Positions 40,989 through 49,484 of a stretch of 50,023 nt of DNA are shown piece after piece. The stretch is from CAZLQR01 sp964404095 (GTDB lineage Bacteria > Patescibacteriota > Microgenomatia > UBA1406 > GWC2-37-13): NCBI GenBank assembly GCA_964404095.1, contig CAYOIN010000004.1:1-50023 (forward strand), written 5' to 3'. Made by a program: the position numbers and the translations under genes. The notes below the pieces were generated by a model, which was not told where the DNA came from, searched no databases, and saw only the letters and a program-made list of their open reading frames with translations. Each line of letters begins with the position of its first letter. Position 1 is the first letter of the stretch.

Positions 40989-42015
40989 TGTTTAGCTCGG
41001 TGAGGTGAAATGGACCTTGTTGTCCATGAACCAACTTGAATGCAGCTCTTCGTACAATCCCTTCGATTGTGCGTTCCAGCGTCCGGATTCCCGAGTCGAA
41101 TCCGAGCGGTCGAGTGACCTTTTGCCAAAGCATATCGTCGATAACGATTGTGTTCTCCGGCATGCCGGCGTTACGAATGGCCTTGGGAAGTACATATTGT
41201 TTTGCTATGGCGATCTTCTCCGCATCGGTATATGCAGGCATCTGAACTACCTCAAGACGATCGAGGACCGCAGTCGAGATTGCATTGGTATTGTTCGCGG
41301 TTGCAACAAACAGTACCTTCGACAGGTCGAACGGATAGTCGATGAAGTGATCGGTGAATGTTTTGTTCTGATTTGGATCGAGGAGCTCTAATAAAACACC
41401 CATGATTGATGGTTGTGCTGCAGGAGTGATTCGATCAAGCTCATCGAGTAAGATAACCGGGTTATTCGACTGAGCCTGTCGTAAAACCTTGATGATTGCC
41501 CCCGGTTCTGCTTCAGGGGAGGTCTTGGACTGACCGCGTAGATCGAGCGCAGATGACAGACCTCCAAATGGAATGCGAACAAACGAACGGCCAAGTGCTG
41601 CTGCAATTGCTTGAGCAAATGTGGTCTTTCCGGTGCCTGCAAGTCCCACAAAAAAGAGAACCGGCGCATGATAGGAAAGAGCGTTTGCCGATTGTCGCTG
41701 GAGTGTGAGTATCGAGAGATACTCCAGTACGCGTGTTTTGATCTTCTCAAGTCCAAAGTGACGCGCGTCAAGCATCTGTTTTACTTCTGTGATATTTAGT
41801 TTTTCTTGCGTTGAGGTATTCCACGGAAGGTGAGTAATCCAATCGATATATTTTTGGGCTACGTCAAACTGTGCGAGCGATCCACCGAACTTGAGCGTGA
41901 GTGAGATTCGTTCGATCTGTTGGAGCGCCTTATCTTTGAGTTCTTGCGGGAGCTGTACAGCCTGAACTTGATGTGTAAGCTTCTCGATTTCTTGGAGACT
42001 ATTTTGCGGATTCAT
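40972..42015 (-). CDS. Lon-type AAA+ ATPase lacking the protease domain
   Basis: A 347-residue protein matching only the middle of Lon protease. An N-terminal helical part contains WITHLPWNTSTQEKLNI (Lon: LPW..), followed by Walker A GLAGTGKTT, FGGLSSALDLRGQSKT, Walker B VILLDELDRI, sensor ATANNTNAI and a C-terminal small domain with DSGIRTLERTIEGIVRRAA. Full Lon is about 780 residues and has an N-terminal substrate domain and a C-terminal Ser-Lys protease; both are absent and the frame ends cleanly. It may be an unfoldase or use another protease. The start is uncertain (GTG 42030 also possible). Confidence 0.82.
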   Translation of the reverse strand: MNPQNSLQEIEKLTHQVQAVQLPQELKDKALQQIERISLTLKFGGSLAQFDVAQKYIDWITHLPWNTSTQEKLNITEVKQMLDARHFGLEKIKTRVLEYLSILTLQRQSANALSYHAPVLFFVGLAGTGKTTFAQAIAAALGRSFVRIPFGGLSSALDLRGQSKTSPEAEPGAIIKVLRQAQSNNPVILLDELDRITPAAQPSIMGVLLELLDPNQNKTFTDHFIDYPFDLSKVLFVATANNTNAISTAVLDRLEVVQMPAYTDAEKIAIAKQYVLPKAIRNAGMPENTIVIDDMLWQKVTRPLGFDSGIRTLERTIEGIVRRAAFKLVHGQQGPFHLTELNIKEFL

Positions 42016-42020
42016 AAATA

Positions 42021-42043
42021 TTGACAACACATGAATTATGTAT
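42021..42043 (+). promoter_or_regulatory. Probable groESL promoter
   Basis: TTGACA at 42021-42026 is followed after 14-17 bases by TATTAT/TATCAT (about 42041-42049). It drives the leader before groES. No CIRCE (TTAGCACTC-N9-GAGTGCTAA) repeat is present. Confidence 0.5.
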
Positions 42044-42057
42044 TATCATACTCATGC

Positions 42058-42170
42058 TTTGACTGCTAATTGGGGTCCTGAAACCCGCTTCGACTCGACA
42101 TACTTAAGCGAGGCGAATAGCTTTAGGATAACCCTAAAAACAGACCTTGGGTCAATTCATTTTATTAGTT
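42058..42170 (+). ncRNA. Structured 5' leader of groES-groEL (unknown type)
   Basis: A leader of more than 120 bases precedes groES, in contrast to the leaderless genes around it. GGGGTCCTG (42072-42080) can pair with CAGACCTT (42141-42148) with one bulged C. Inside lie hairpins CGCTT/AAGCG (42086-42110) and TTAGG/CCTAA around ATAAC (42123-42137). I do not recognise a known RNA class. The fold is by eye. Confidence 0.4.
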
Positions 42171-42186
42171 TTTAAAAGTAAAAGCT

Positions 42187-42498
42187 ATGGCAAAAAATAC
42201 CAATACGCCTGCTATTAAACCTCTTCATGACTTTATATTAGTTCGACCGGTTGACCAGGAAGAAAAGACCGCTTCCGGCATCATTCTTCCAGACTCTGCC
42301 AAGGAGAAACCTCAGATCGGTGAGGTCATGGCCACCGGACCCGGAAAGTTCGATGAGGATGGTGAAAAGCGAATGCCGGTCGATGTGAAGGTTGGACAGA
42401 AGGTCCTGTATAAAAAATGGGGCGGCAACGAAGTGAAGGTTGGTGGCGAAGAATGGATGCTCATCGAGCACCACGACGTCATGGCCATCGTTGAGTAA
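42187..42498 (+). CDS. groES: Co-chaperonin GroES
   Basis: The 103-residue lid subunit of the GroEL chaperonin. Conserved parts: IKPLHDFILVRPVDQEEKTASGIILPDSAKEKPQIGEV, the mobile loop and first strand, then GQKVLYKKWGGNEVK and MAIVE at the end. It forms a heptameric cap and binds GroEL through the mobile loop hydrophobic triplet (IIL). It is followed by groEL after 26 bases and preceded by a long leader. No Shine-Dalgarno is clear; the region before the ATG is A-rich. Confidence 0.97.
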   Translation: MAKNTNTPAIKPLHDFILVRPVDQEEKTASGIILPDSAKEKPQIGEVMATGPGKFDEDGEKRMPVDVKVGQKVLYKKWGGNEVKVGGEEWMLIEHHDVMAIVE

Positions 42499-42524
42499 TT
42501 GCTTATTATTAATTTCATATATTT

Positions 42525-44174
42525 ATGGCAAAACAAATTCTATACGGTTCAGAAGCCCGTCAAAAACTTCTCGAAGGTGTGAATAAATTAGCGGATGCAG
42601 TTGCAACCACGCTTGGTCCGAAAGGACGCAACGTTGCGCTCGATCGTAAATGGGGTGGTCCAAGCGTCATCCACGATGGAGTCTCGGTCGCAAAGGAGAT
42701 CGAACTTGAAGATCAGTTTGAGAATATGGGTGCGCAGTTAGTGAAGGAGGCAGCGTCGAAGACTGCAGATGTAGCCGGCGACGGTACCACAACCGCAACC
42801 ATTCTTGCACGATCATTGGTCCAGGAAGGGATCAAGATGATCTCTGCGGGATCGAATCCGATGATCATGCGTAGAGGACTAGAGAAAGCGAGCGAGTATG
42901 TCATCGCAGAACTGGTCAAAATCAAAAAAGACATCAAGATCGCAGATGCAGCAAATGTTGCCACCATTTCGGCAGCCGACCCAGTGCTCGGTAAACTAAT
43001 CGCAGAAGCACTTCAGAAGGTCGGAGGGAAAGATGGTGTTGTAACCGTTGAAGAAGGAAAGAGCATCGAAACAACGGTCGATCACAAAGAAGGAATGCAG
43101 TTTGATCGGGGATATGCTTCCCAGTACTTCTCTACCAATCCTGAGAAGATGGAGGCTGAGGTAGAGAATCCTACCATCTTGATCACCGATAAAAAAATCA
43201 CTGCAGTTTCAGATCTCTTGCCGTTCCTCGAGAAGGCGGTGAAGGTTTCAAAGAATCTCGTAATCATCGCAGATGAGGTCGAAGGCGAAGCATTGGCAAC
43301 GCTCGTTGTCAATAAACTTCGAGGTACCTTCAATGCACTCGTTGTAAAAGCGCCAGGATTTGGCGATCGACGCAAAGAGATGCTCGAGGATGTTGCGATT
43401 CTTACCGGTGGTACCGTCATCTCAGAAGATCTCGGCAAGAAGCTCGAGAGTGTTGAGCTGGATGAGTGTGGTCGAGCCGACAAGGTCTGGGCAGATAAAG
43501 AGAATACCCGAATCATCGGTGGAAAAGGCACCAAAGCAGCGATCAATGCTCGCATCGAGCAGATTAGACGAGCTGTCTCGGAGTCAACCTCTGAGTTCGA
43601 TCGTGAAAAGCTCCAGGAGCGACTCGCAAAACTTACCGGTGGCGTTGCCGTGATCAATATCGGCGCCGCAACCGAGGTAGAGCTGAAGGACCGCAAGGAG
43701 CGTGTGACCGACGCCGTTGCTGCAACGAAAGCAGCGCTTGAGGAAGGTATCGTTCCGGGTGGTGCTGTTGCGCTTCTGAGCATTGCTCAGAAGATGGACT
43801 CGAAGGCGCAGAAGCTCGCCGATGACGAGGCGATCGGATTCAACCTCGTCAAACGATCTCTAGAAGCGCCGTTTATGAAGCTTATGGAGAATGCAGGTCT
43901 GAACCCAGGACTGCTTCTTGAAAAAGCTCGCGCGGCAAGTCTTGTTGGTCAAGGATACGATGTGCTTGCATTAAGCTCTGAAGAGTCTGCAAAACCAAAA
44001 GATATGGTTGCTGCAGGAATCATCGATCCACTCAAGGTGGTTCGAGCAGCGGTTCAGAACTCGGTTTCGGTAGCGGCAATGGTTTTGACAACCGAAGCGC
44101 TTATTACCGATAAGCCAGAGAAGAATCCGGCTCCCGCAATGCCTCAGATGCCAGGTGGCGATATGGGGTATTAA
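42525..44174 (+). CDS. groEL: Chaperonin GroEL
   Basis: ATP-dependent folding chamber subunit, 549 residues, normal length. Conserved: LGPKGRNVALDRKWGGPSVIHDGV, the ATP loop GDGTTTATILA, AGSNPMIMRRGLEKA, VEEGKSIETTVDHKEGMQFDRGYASQYF, the catalytic Asp in RVTDAVAATKAALEEGIVPGG, and a Met/Gly-containing tail (MPGGDMGY). It forms an operon with groES and ends before a strong terminator. Nothing unusual apart from a tail shorter in GGM repeats than in E. coli. Confidence 0.98.
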   Translation: MAKQILYGSEARQKLLEGVNKLADAVATTLGPKGRNVALDRKWGGPSVIHDGVSVAKEIELEDQFENMGAQLVKEAASKTADVAGDGTTTATILARSLVQEGIKMISAGSNPMIMRRGLEKASEYVIAELVKIKKDIKIADAANVATISAADPVLGKLIAEALQKVGGKDGVVTVEEGKSIETTVDHKEGMQFDRGYASQYFSTNPEKMEAEVENPTILITDKKITAVSDLLPFLEKAVKVSKNLVIIADEVEGEALATLVVNKLRGTFNALVVKAPGFGDRRKEMLEDVAILTGGTVISEDLGKKLESVELDECGRADKVWADKENTRIIGGKGTKAAINARIEQIRRAVSESTSEFDREKLQERLAKLTGGVAVINIGAATEVELKDRKERVTDAVAATKAALEEGIVPGGAVALLSIAQKMDSKAQKLADDEAIGFNLVKRSLEAPFMKLMENAGLNPGLLLEKARAASLVGQGYDVLALSSEESAKPKDMVAAGIIDPLKVVRAAVQNSVSVAAMVLTTEALITDKPEKNPAPAMPQMPGGDMGY

Positions 44175-44192
44175 GTTGCTTTGTCACTCAAC

Positions 44193-44225
44193 AAAAAATC
44201 CTCCGATTACTCGGAGGATTTTTTT
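44193..44225 (+). terminator. Intrinsic terminator after groEL
   Basis: ATCCTCCGA and TCGGAGGAT form a perfect stem around a TTAC loop (stem 44199-44220), extended by flanking A and T runs, with seven T residues following. It is the clearest protein-operon terminator in the window. Confidence 0.93.
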
Positions 44226-44242
44226 ATGCAAGGTTCAAATGG

Positions 44243-44392
44243 TTATTGATACATTTGTGCAGTTTTTCCTGCATAGAACATGAGGAAAAGCGCGCAAAGT
44301 ACGATAAACACAATGCCGATTTGAATAATAGGGCTCTCAAGCGGATGCGCCTTGGAGCTACGCTTTACTACGGCACGTTTTTTCTTTGCCAT
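44243..44392 (-). CDS. Small single-span membrane protein (49 aa)
   Basis: An open frame of 49 residues: a strongly basic N-terminus (MAKKKRAVVKRSSKAH), then one hydrophobic helix at about 23-40 (IGIVFIVLCALFLMFY) and a short polar tail. The inside-positive pattern gives an N-in orientation. It occupies the gap between the groEL terminator and the DUF378 gene and is on the same strand as the latter. The family is unknown; small basic one-helix proteins of this type are common in reduced genomes and include SecE-like and translocon accessory proteins, but I see no firm match. Confidence 0.55.
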   Translation of the reverse strand: MAKKKRAVVKRSSKAHPLESPIIQIGIVFIVLCALFLMFYAGKTAQMYQ

Positions 44393-44424
44393 GATATGTG
44401 TATTGATAATTTATAACAGTAAGT

Positions 44425-44646
44425 TCACTTTTTCCGGAGGCACAGTTTACAGTTTGCACCATGTGTCATGAGATCGAGCATTGCTGATGTTCCAATAAGA
44501 ACGTAAAGAACGCGAATGAGAAGAGGAGATGCTCCAAGCAATGACTGAATGAGGTCGACCTGAAAAATACCAACAAATCCGAGGTTAAGCCCGGCGACGA
44601 CGAGGAGATAGTGCTTTACGAGGTGAAACCTTCTTCGATCTTGCAT
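44425..44646 (-). CDS. DUF378-like small membrane protein
   Basis: A 73-residue protein with two helices. VAGLNLGFVGIFQVDLIQSLLG and the later LIRVLYVLIGTSAML follow the DUF378/YuzA pattern (G-LN-G-VG-F--D-V). It ends with a CKLC motif that could bind metal or form a disulfide. TATACT (minus 44659-44654) ends 7 bases before the ATG and lies inside the end of the upstream gene, which it overlaps by 62 bases. Function of the family is unknown. Confidence 0.7.
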   Translation of the reverse strand: MQDRRRFHLVKHYLLVVAGLNLGFVGIFQVDLIQSLLGASPLLIRVLYVLIGTSAMLDLMTHGANCKLCLRKK

Positions 44647-45532
44647 TACTTTGAGTATATATACCGGATCGATTGAGTGTCAAGACACAAATCATCCATC
44701 CAATAAACAGAAGGTTGTAAAGACCCGGGATTTGAAGTCGTAGGAGCGACGCGAGCTCCAGCGCCACGATAGGTAATGTGAGGCCGTAGAGGCCCGCCTT
44801 GTACAATGCGCCATATCCGAGTCCTGACCTCATAACTTTACCAACGACCCAGACAACGAGCGTCATAAGTAGGAGATACATGAGCGATGCATTTACCATA
44901 AATATCGACCCGACAAACGGAAAAACAACGATGGCGACAATCGCAAAGACCCGTAAAAATCCTGGAACCTTGTCGACATACGGGAGTGCTTTTGCGGTAA
45001 GGAGCGTATAGAGTGACTGATCGATAACAACGTCCTCCTTCACCGAGCTTAAGGGGGTAATTTCGTATGAGCCCATTTTTCGAGATGACTCATTTCGTGC
45101 CGGATAGATCACGTTGTTCCGAGTTAGGAGCACAAGAGATCCGTACCGCTCATAATCATCGGCAGTTGCCTGAGTGTCGATCGTAAGGAGTCGTACATTG
45201 TCCTTTTCCTCAAGTTTTGGGTAGATCTGCTTCAGGGTGAGTGTGTATGGTTCAACGGCATTGGTAGACGCCTGTCCATTCTTGATTTCTACAACCAATC
45301 CAGATGGGTAGGCATTAACAATAGTTTGTTTTACTTCAGGGAGCGATGCATTGATCTTCGGGAGCGACTGGAGCAGTTCTGCACCAAACTGGACCGACTT
45401 AATCAGTACGACAACAAAGAAGAGGAGATAGAGATATCCGTACCCGCCCCAGAATGACCGCTTCATCAGATCTGAGTACGATCTCGGTTTGGTCAGAGCG
45501 GTTACAAATGTATTCCACCAGTTGCGTAGCAT
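44585..45532 (-). CDS. DUF1189-like membrane protein
   Basis: A 315-residue protein with one N-terminal helix (about 30-50), an outside domain of about 130 residues, then four to five helices. The opening FVTALTKPRSYSDLMKRSFWGGYGYLYLL and the outside domain with LPEVKQTI match the DUF1189 family of Gram-positive bacteria and CPR. The C-terminus is very basic (KKVSPRKALSPRRRR). TATACT (minus 45544-45539) ends 6 bases before the ATG. Function unknown. Confidence 0.7.
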   Translation of the reverse strand: MLRNWWNTFVTALTKPRSYSDLMKRSFWGGYGYLYLLFFVVVLIKSVQFGAELLQSLPKINASLPEVKQTIVNAYPSGLVVEIKNGQASTNAVEPYTLTLKQIYPKLEEKDNVRLLTIDTQATADDYERYGSLVLLTRNNVIYPARNESSRKMGSYEITPLSSVKEDVVIDQSLYTLLTAKALPYVDKVPGFLRVFAIVAIVVFPFVGSIFMVNASLMYLLLMTLVVWVVGKVMRSGLGYGALYKAGLYGLTLPIVALELASLLRLQIPGLYNLLFIGWMICVLTLNRSGIYTQSNARSKKVSPRKALSPRRRRA

Positions 45533-45555
45533 GATGATAGTATAGCAAATGCTCT

Positions 45556-45768
45556 CTATGGTTTTAGGGAGGATTCATATCCGAGCGCCTTGATCGTTTT
45601 TTGGATTCTCGTGATGGTCATTGGATCGGCAAACTCCACTACCGTTTCGCTCCGAGCATAGTGAGTGCGGGATCGTATAACGCCGAGATCTTCAAGTTCG
45701 CCATCGATATTCATTGCGCAACTGGTGCAGTGCATGCCTCGAATTTGTAGCGTGATAGTATGGTTCAT
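45556..45768 (-). CDS. Heavy-metal-associated domain protein (copper chaperone-like)
   Basis: A 70-residue single HMA domain with the metal-binding loop GMHCTSCAMNID. Such proteins carry Cu(I) to P-type ATPases. The loop matches that of the upstream CopA N-terminal domain (GMHCASC). It starts 4 bases after the stop of the TauE/SafE-cupredoxin gene and is the last gene of the copper operon. The longer in-frame start would overlap the upstream gene and is not preferred. Confidence 0.88.
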   Translation of the reverse strand: MNHTITLQIRGMHCTSCAMNIDGELEDLGVIRSRTHYARSETVVEFADPMTITRIQKTIKALGYESSLKP

Positions 45769-45772
45769 ATCG

Positions 45773-46780
45773 CTATTCTTGAGTAACAATAAACTCTCCT
45801 CGATACATTCCCATGCTACACATGAAGGGAATCGTGGTCGGTTGCGCGGGTGTCCGAAACTGCACCGTTTCGCTTGTGCCGGGCCGAATCACCTTCTGAA
45901 TTCCATACCTCGGAATGGTGAATGCCGCCGCACAGGTAACAATATCGGTGTTAGAGATGGTGAGCGTGATGAGCGAATTGGCTTTCAGCGAAATCCTCTC
46001 AGGAGAGTATCCACGTGATGTTATCGTGATTGTAGCGCGAGTCAACGCGGGTGCTTTCCTCTCCTGAATCACTCGTGGTAACGTGAGTGGTATACCTGCA
46101 CCAGCAAGTCCGAGTGCATTGTTGAGATTGAAGAGCGCAAGAATGATAATGGCGAACGCCGCGATCTTCATAAATCTTCCTTCCTGAATTTCAGAAAATC
46201 TCATCATGAAATAACCGAGTGCGAAAAAAACAGGGATCGTGCCAACTACGAACACGAACATCGTTGCTGCGCCCGTAACCGCGTCTCCTGATGCGATCGC
46301 AAGTGCCATCATTGCCTGAGTAGTACCGCAGGGAATAAAGATCGTAAAGGCGCCAAGAATCGCAGGTGCGAACAGTGCTTGTTGTTTTGACTGCCGTCGC
46401 ACCAGTCGAGCGACTGCGTGTGGCGGTTGAATTACAAAATAGCGAAAGAAAGGATGAATGTTCAGTATGTTCAGTGCAGTACCAATCATGAATATTGCTA
46501 CCGCCATTTGCAGTAAGAACTGCATTGATAGAGAAAGTTGAAATAACGATCCAATCCACCCAAGGAGTAGTCCAAGCGCGGTGTATGCGATAAGCTTCGA
46601 TCCGATGAACGCAAGAATTGGGATCAGGTGTTGATGACGGACAGCTTGAGAGCGCTGAGCTTCATGTTCACGCTGAGCAATGAGAGAGGCAAGGAGTCCG
46701 CCTTGCACCGCCATGCAGGTGAGCCCTCCGGCAAGGAGGCCGGTTACAAATACAGAGATAAGGTTGACTGACTGCATCAT
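45773..46780 (-). CDS. TauE/SafE-like membrane protein with C-terminal cupredoxin domain
   Basis: A 335-residue protein. The first 225 residues contain six or seven helices with the GLLAGGLTCMAVQGGLLASL and IFIPCGTTQAMMALAIASG patterns of the SafE/UreH-type (DsbD-like) family; each carries a Cys that could face copper or a thiol partner. The last 90 residues form a cupredoxin-like domain with VTCAAAFTIP and FMCSMGMYRGEF, giving Cys and Met ligands. It probably handles copper at the outer face. It starts 1 base after copA and belongs to the csoR operon. Confidence 0.82.
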   Translation of the reverse strand: MMQSVNLISVFVTGLLAGGLTCMAVQGGLLASLIAQREHEAQRSQAVRHQHLIPILAFIGSKLIAYTALGLLLGWIGSLFQLSLSMQFLLQMAVAIFMIGTALNILNIHPFFRYFVIQPPHAVARLVRRQSKQQALFAPAILGAFTIFIPCGTTQAMMALAIASGDAVTGAATMFVFVVGTIPVFFALGYFMMRFSEIQEGRFMKIAAFAIIILALFNLNNALGLAGAGIPLTLPRVIQERKAPALTRATITITSRGYSPERISLKANSLITLTISNTDIVTCAAAFTIPRYGIQKVIRPGTSETVQFRTPAQPTTIPFMCSMGMYRGEFIVTQE

Positions 46781-46781
46781 G

Positions 46782-49070
46782 TTATTTTGATGGAACGGTG
46801 CGAAGTCGTAATGAATTGAGGACGACAGAAACACTACTACCAGCCATCGCAAGTCCGGCGATCATAGGATTCAACAGCATACCATTCACCGGGTAGAACA
46901 CTCCAGCAGCGATCGGTATTCCAATTACATTGTAAATGAATGCCCAAAAGAGATTTTGGTGAATCGTACGTGTCGTCGCACGACCAATACGAATCGCCGT
47001 AAGGATTTTTTGCAGATCGCCCTTCAAGAGGATGATATCACCAGACTCTATTGCGATATCGGTGCCGGTTGCGAGCGCGATGCCAACATGCGCCTGGGTA
47101 AGGGCAGGAGCATCATTCACGCCGTCACCAACCATCGCAACAGACCTTCCAAGATTTTGTAGCTTTTGTATCTCTGTAGCCTTCTCCTGGGGTAGTACTT
47201 CGGCTATCACGGTCTCGATACCAACCTGCTTCGCAATGAAGGAGCCTGCTTTCGAGTTGTCTCCGGTCAATAGAATAGTCTGAATTCCAAGATTGGTGAG
47301 ACGTTGGACAACCTGTGATGCACTCGGCTTCACCGTGTCGCTGAGGGCAATGACACCGACAACCTGTCGTTCGATCGAAACATAGACAACGGTCTTTCCA
47401 TCATTTTGAAATTGGGTGACCGTTGGATCATCGCCGAGATTGGTAGGTCTATGAACCGATACTCGCTTCTTGTGTACATAGCCCTCTACACCGTGACCGT
47501 CTGTTGATCGAAACTTTGAAACCGGTGAAAGAGAAATTTTCTTTGATCGAGCATATCGTACAATGGCATCAGCAAGGGGATGCTCTGAGTTACTCTCTAC
47601 ACTCGCAGCGAGCGAGACGATCTGTTTTTCGGTGAGGTTCGTATCGAGTATTTGTACATCCGTGACGGTGGGCGTCCCATGAGTTATGGTCCCGGTTTTA
47701 TCAAACACGATGGTATCGATCGATGAGAGCTGCTCGAGACTCGTGGCGTCTTTTATCAGCACGCCCTGCTCCGCAGCGCGACCGACCCCTACAATAATTG
47801 CGGTTGGGGTTGCGAGCCCGAGCGCACAGGGACAGGCGATTACCAGTACGCCAATACTACTAAGTAGCCCAAGCGAAACCGCCGATGAAAACCCGATGGT
47901 CGGGATGCCAACAACGAGCCAAACGAGAAGTGATAACGACGCAGTCCCAAGCACAATCGGTACAAAGATCTCAGAAACTCTATCAACGATGTTTTGGATA
48001 GGTGCCCGTGATCCCTGTGCACGTTCTACCATCGTAATGATCTGTGAGAGCATCGTATTTGCCCCTATCGACGACACCTGCACATGCAGATAGCCATGCT
48101 TATTTACTGTGCCCCCGATGACCGGATCCCCAACAATCTTATCAACCGGAATGGATTCTCCGGTGATCATCGATTCATCGACCGCAGATGCGCCTTTCAT
48201 GACCCGTCCATCAAGTGGTATTTTTGCTCCGGGCTTAATGATTACAACATCATTCATTTGAATATCCTCAATCGGTGTCTCAATTTCTTTCCCATTACGC
48301 AACAGCAGTGCCGTTTTTGCCTGGAGTTGTATGAGTTTTTCGATCGCTGCTCCGGTTCGTTGTTTATGTTTCGTTTCAAGATATTTTCCAACCGTAATAA
48401 ATCCTATGACGATGATTGTCACATCGTAGTATGTCTGCTCAACATTGATAATGGATGCAAGCGGTCCTTCAAACGCAGAAACTATAAAACTGTACATAAA
48501 CGCCGATAGTGTTCCGATCCCGACGAGCGTATCCATATTGGCTGAGCGATATCTGATAAAACGCCAGATCGCTCTGATGTAGGGCATTCCCACCGTAAAC
48601 ATTGCATAGGTTGCGAGTATCGGGAGGAGGTGGTGAATGATATTCATAGCAACATCATTCATCTTCGGTAGTATTCGCGCAGTTGCTCCCAGCTCCCAAC
48701 CCATTACTCCCGCGCTGATACTCATGAGTACTCCCATTACCGTTACCTGTTGAGCCTGTTTCTGCAGTTCATGTTGCTTGCGGGAGGAGTGGTGACTGTT
48801 CTCAGAAGGACGCCCCAACTCATCCTCTAGTTTGTGTTGGGAAGAAGAGGGAGATGTAATACGATACCCAAGAGGCGAGAGGCGTTCATTCATCGACTCA
48901 ATCGAAACCTGATCCTTCAGGAAACTGAGTTGGAGTTGCTCTGTTGCGTAGTTCACTTCGCAGTCGGTAACTCCCGGCATTTTTTTTACTGTTCGTCGTA
49001 TAGTTGCAGCGCAGCTCGCGCAGTGCATGCCGGTAACATCCAGCGTTGTGTGTGTTATGTTCTGACGCAT
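46782..49070 (-). CDS. copA: Copper-exporting P1B-type ATPase CopA
   Basis: Pumps Cu(I) out of the cell. The 762-residue protein has one N-terminal HMA domain (GMHCASC), eight helices, TGES actuator motif (MITGESIPVDK), the CPC transport motif (VIACPCALGLATP), phosphorylation site DKTGT, SEHPLAD nucleotide-binding motif, GDGVNDAPAL, and the last helix MAGSSVSVVLNSLR with the Cu-specific Met and Ser. All key residues are present. ATG 49070 follows the csoR stop by 1 base; a longer frame would read through csoR. Expected to be derepressed by copper through CsoR. Confidence 0.96.
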   Translation of the reverse strand: MRQNITHTTLDVTGMHCASCAATIRRTVKKMPGVTDCEVNYATEQLQLSFLKDQVSIESMNERLSPLGYRITSPSSSQHKLEDELGRPSENSHHSSRKQHELQKQAQQVTVMGVLMSISAGVMGWELGATARILPKMNDVAMNIIHHLLPILATYAMFTVGMPYIRAIWRFIRYRSANMDTLVGIGTLSAFMYSFIVSAFEGPLASIINVEQTYYDVTIIVIGFITVGKYLETKHKQRTGAAIEKLIQLQAKTALLLRNGKEIETPIEDIQMNDVVIIKPGAKIPLDGRVMKGASAVDESMITGESIPVDKIVGDPVIGGTVNKHGYLHVQVSSIGANTMLSQIITMVERAQGSRAPIQNIVDRVSEIFVPIVLGTASLSLLVWLVVGIPTIGFSSAVSLGLLSSIGVLVIACPCALGLATPTAIIVGVGRAAEQGVLIKDATSLEQLSSIDTIVFDKTGTITHGTPTVTDVQILDTNLTEKQIVSLAASVESNSEHPLADAIVRYARSKKISLSPVSKFRSTDGHGVEGYVHKKRVSVHRPTNLGDDPTVTQFQNDGKTVVYVSIERQVVGVIALSDTVKPSASQVVQRLTNLGIQTILLTGDNSKAGSFIAKQVGIETVIAEVLPQEKATEIQKLQNLGRSVAMVGDGVNDAPALTQAHVGIALATGTDIAIESGDIILLKGDLQKILTAIRIGRATTRTIHQNLFWAFIYNVIGIPIAAGVFYPVNGMLLNPMIAGLAMAGSSVSVVLNSLRLRTVPSK

Positions 49071-49071
49071 A

Positions 49072-49347
49072 TTACCGTTCGGTCTTACCGATAATCTCCA
49101 TAAGTTCTGTAATGACCGTCTCGCTCTCACCTCGTTGAATGGCCTCGGAGGCGCAGGTTCGGAGATGATTTTCGAGGATAAGATCTTCGGTGCTCTTGAG
49201 TCCTTTCTCAACCGCCTGGAGTTGATGGAGTATGTCGATACAGTAGCGGTCCTGCTCTACAAGTTCGATGACCTTTTTGAGATGGCCGTGAGAAATTTTT
49301 AGTCGATGAATTAATCGCTCCTTGGTGTTTTTTGGTGTGTATGACAT
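49072..49347 (-). CDS. csoR: Copper-sensing repressor CsoR
   Basis: A 91-residue all-alpha repressor of the CsoR/DUF156 family. RLIHRLKISHGHLKKVIELVEQDRYC opens the domain, and the Cu(I) ligands are the Cys in DRYCIDI and the His and Cys of ENHLRTC (H-x3-C). When copper binds, it leaves DNA. It is the first gene of the operon csoR-copA-SafE/cupredoxin-HMA. ATG 49347 was chosen because the domain begins here; a much longer frame would run through tRNA-Tyr. Confidence 0.93.
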   Translation of the reverse strand: MSYTPKNTKERLIHRLKISHGHLKKVIELVEQDRYCIDILHQLQAVEKGLKSTEDLILENHLRTCASEAIQRGESETVITELMEIIGKTER

Positions 49348-49352
49348 ATCCC

Positions 49353-49392
49353 CCCCTAGGGGAATAGTAATCAATAGTGCTGAAGGTGTCAA
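49353..49392 (-). promoter_or_regulatory. csoR promoter with CsoR-type operator
   Basis: On the minus strand TTGACA (49392-49387), a 17-base spacer and TACTAT (49369-49364) form a good promoter. Just after the -10 box lies CCCCTAGGGG (49362-49353), a perfect palindrome like the GC-rich core of known CsoR operators, placed at the expected transcription start and 5 bases before the ATG. Confidence 0.75.
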
Positions 49393-49484
49393 GAACAGAT
49401 GTTCTGAAATGAGAACAGTCATCAGGTTCCATCTTTTCACAGATTGTGCACTGTGTGGAGTCTGTCGCAATGGAGGTATAGCTT

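Noticed and set aside
42058..42170. The groES leader as tmRNA or another housekeeping RNA
   Set aside because: No tRNA-like ends, no tag frame and no RNase P or SRP core motifs are present.
42713..43783. Long minus-strand frames inside groEL, including one of 233 codons
   Set aside because: They are antisense shadows of a strongly biased gene, rich in Ser and Ala with no family motif.
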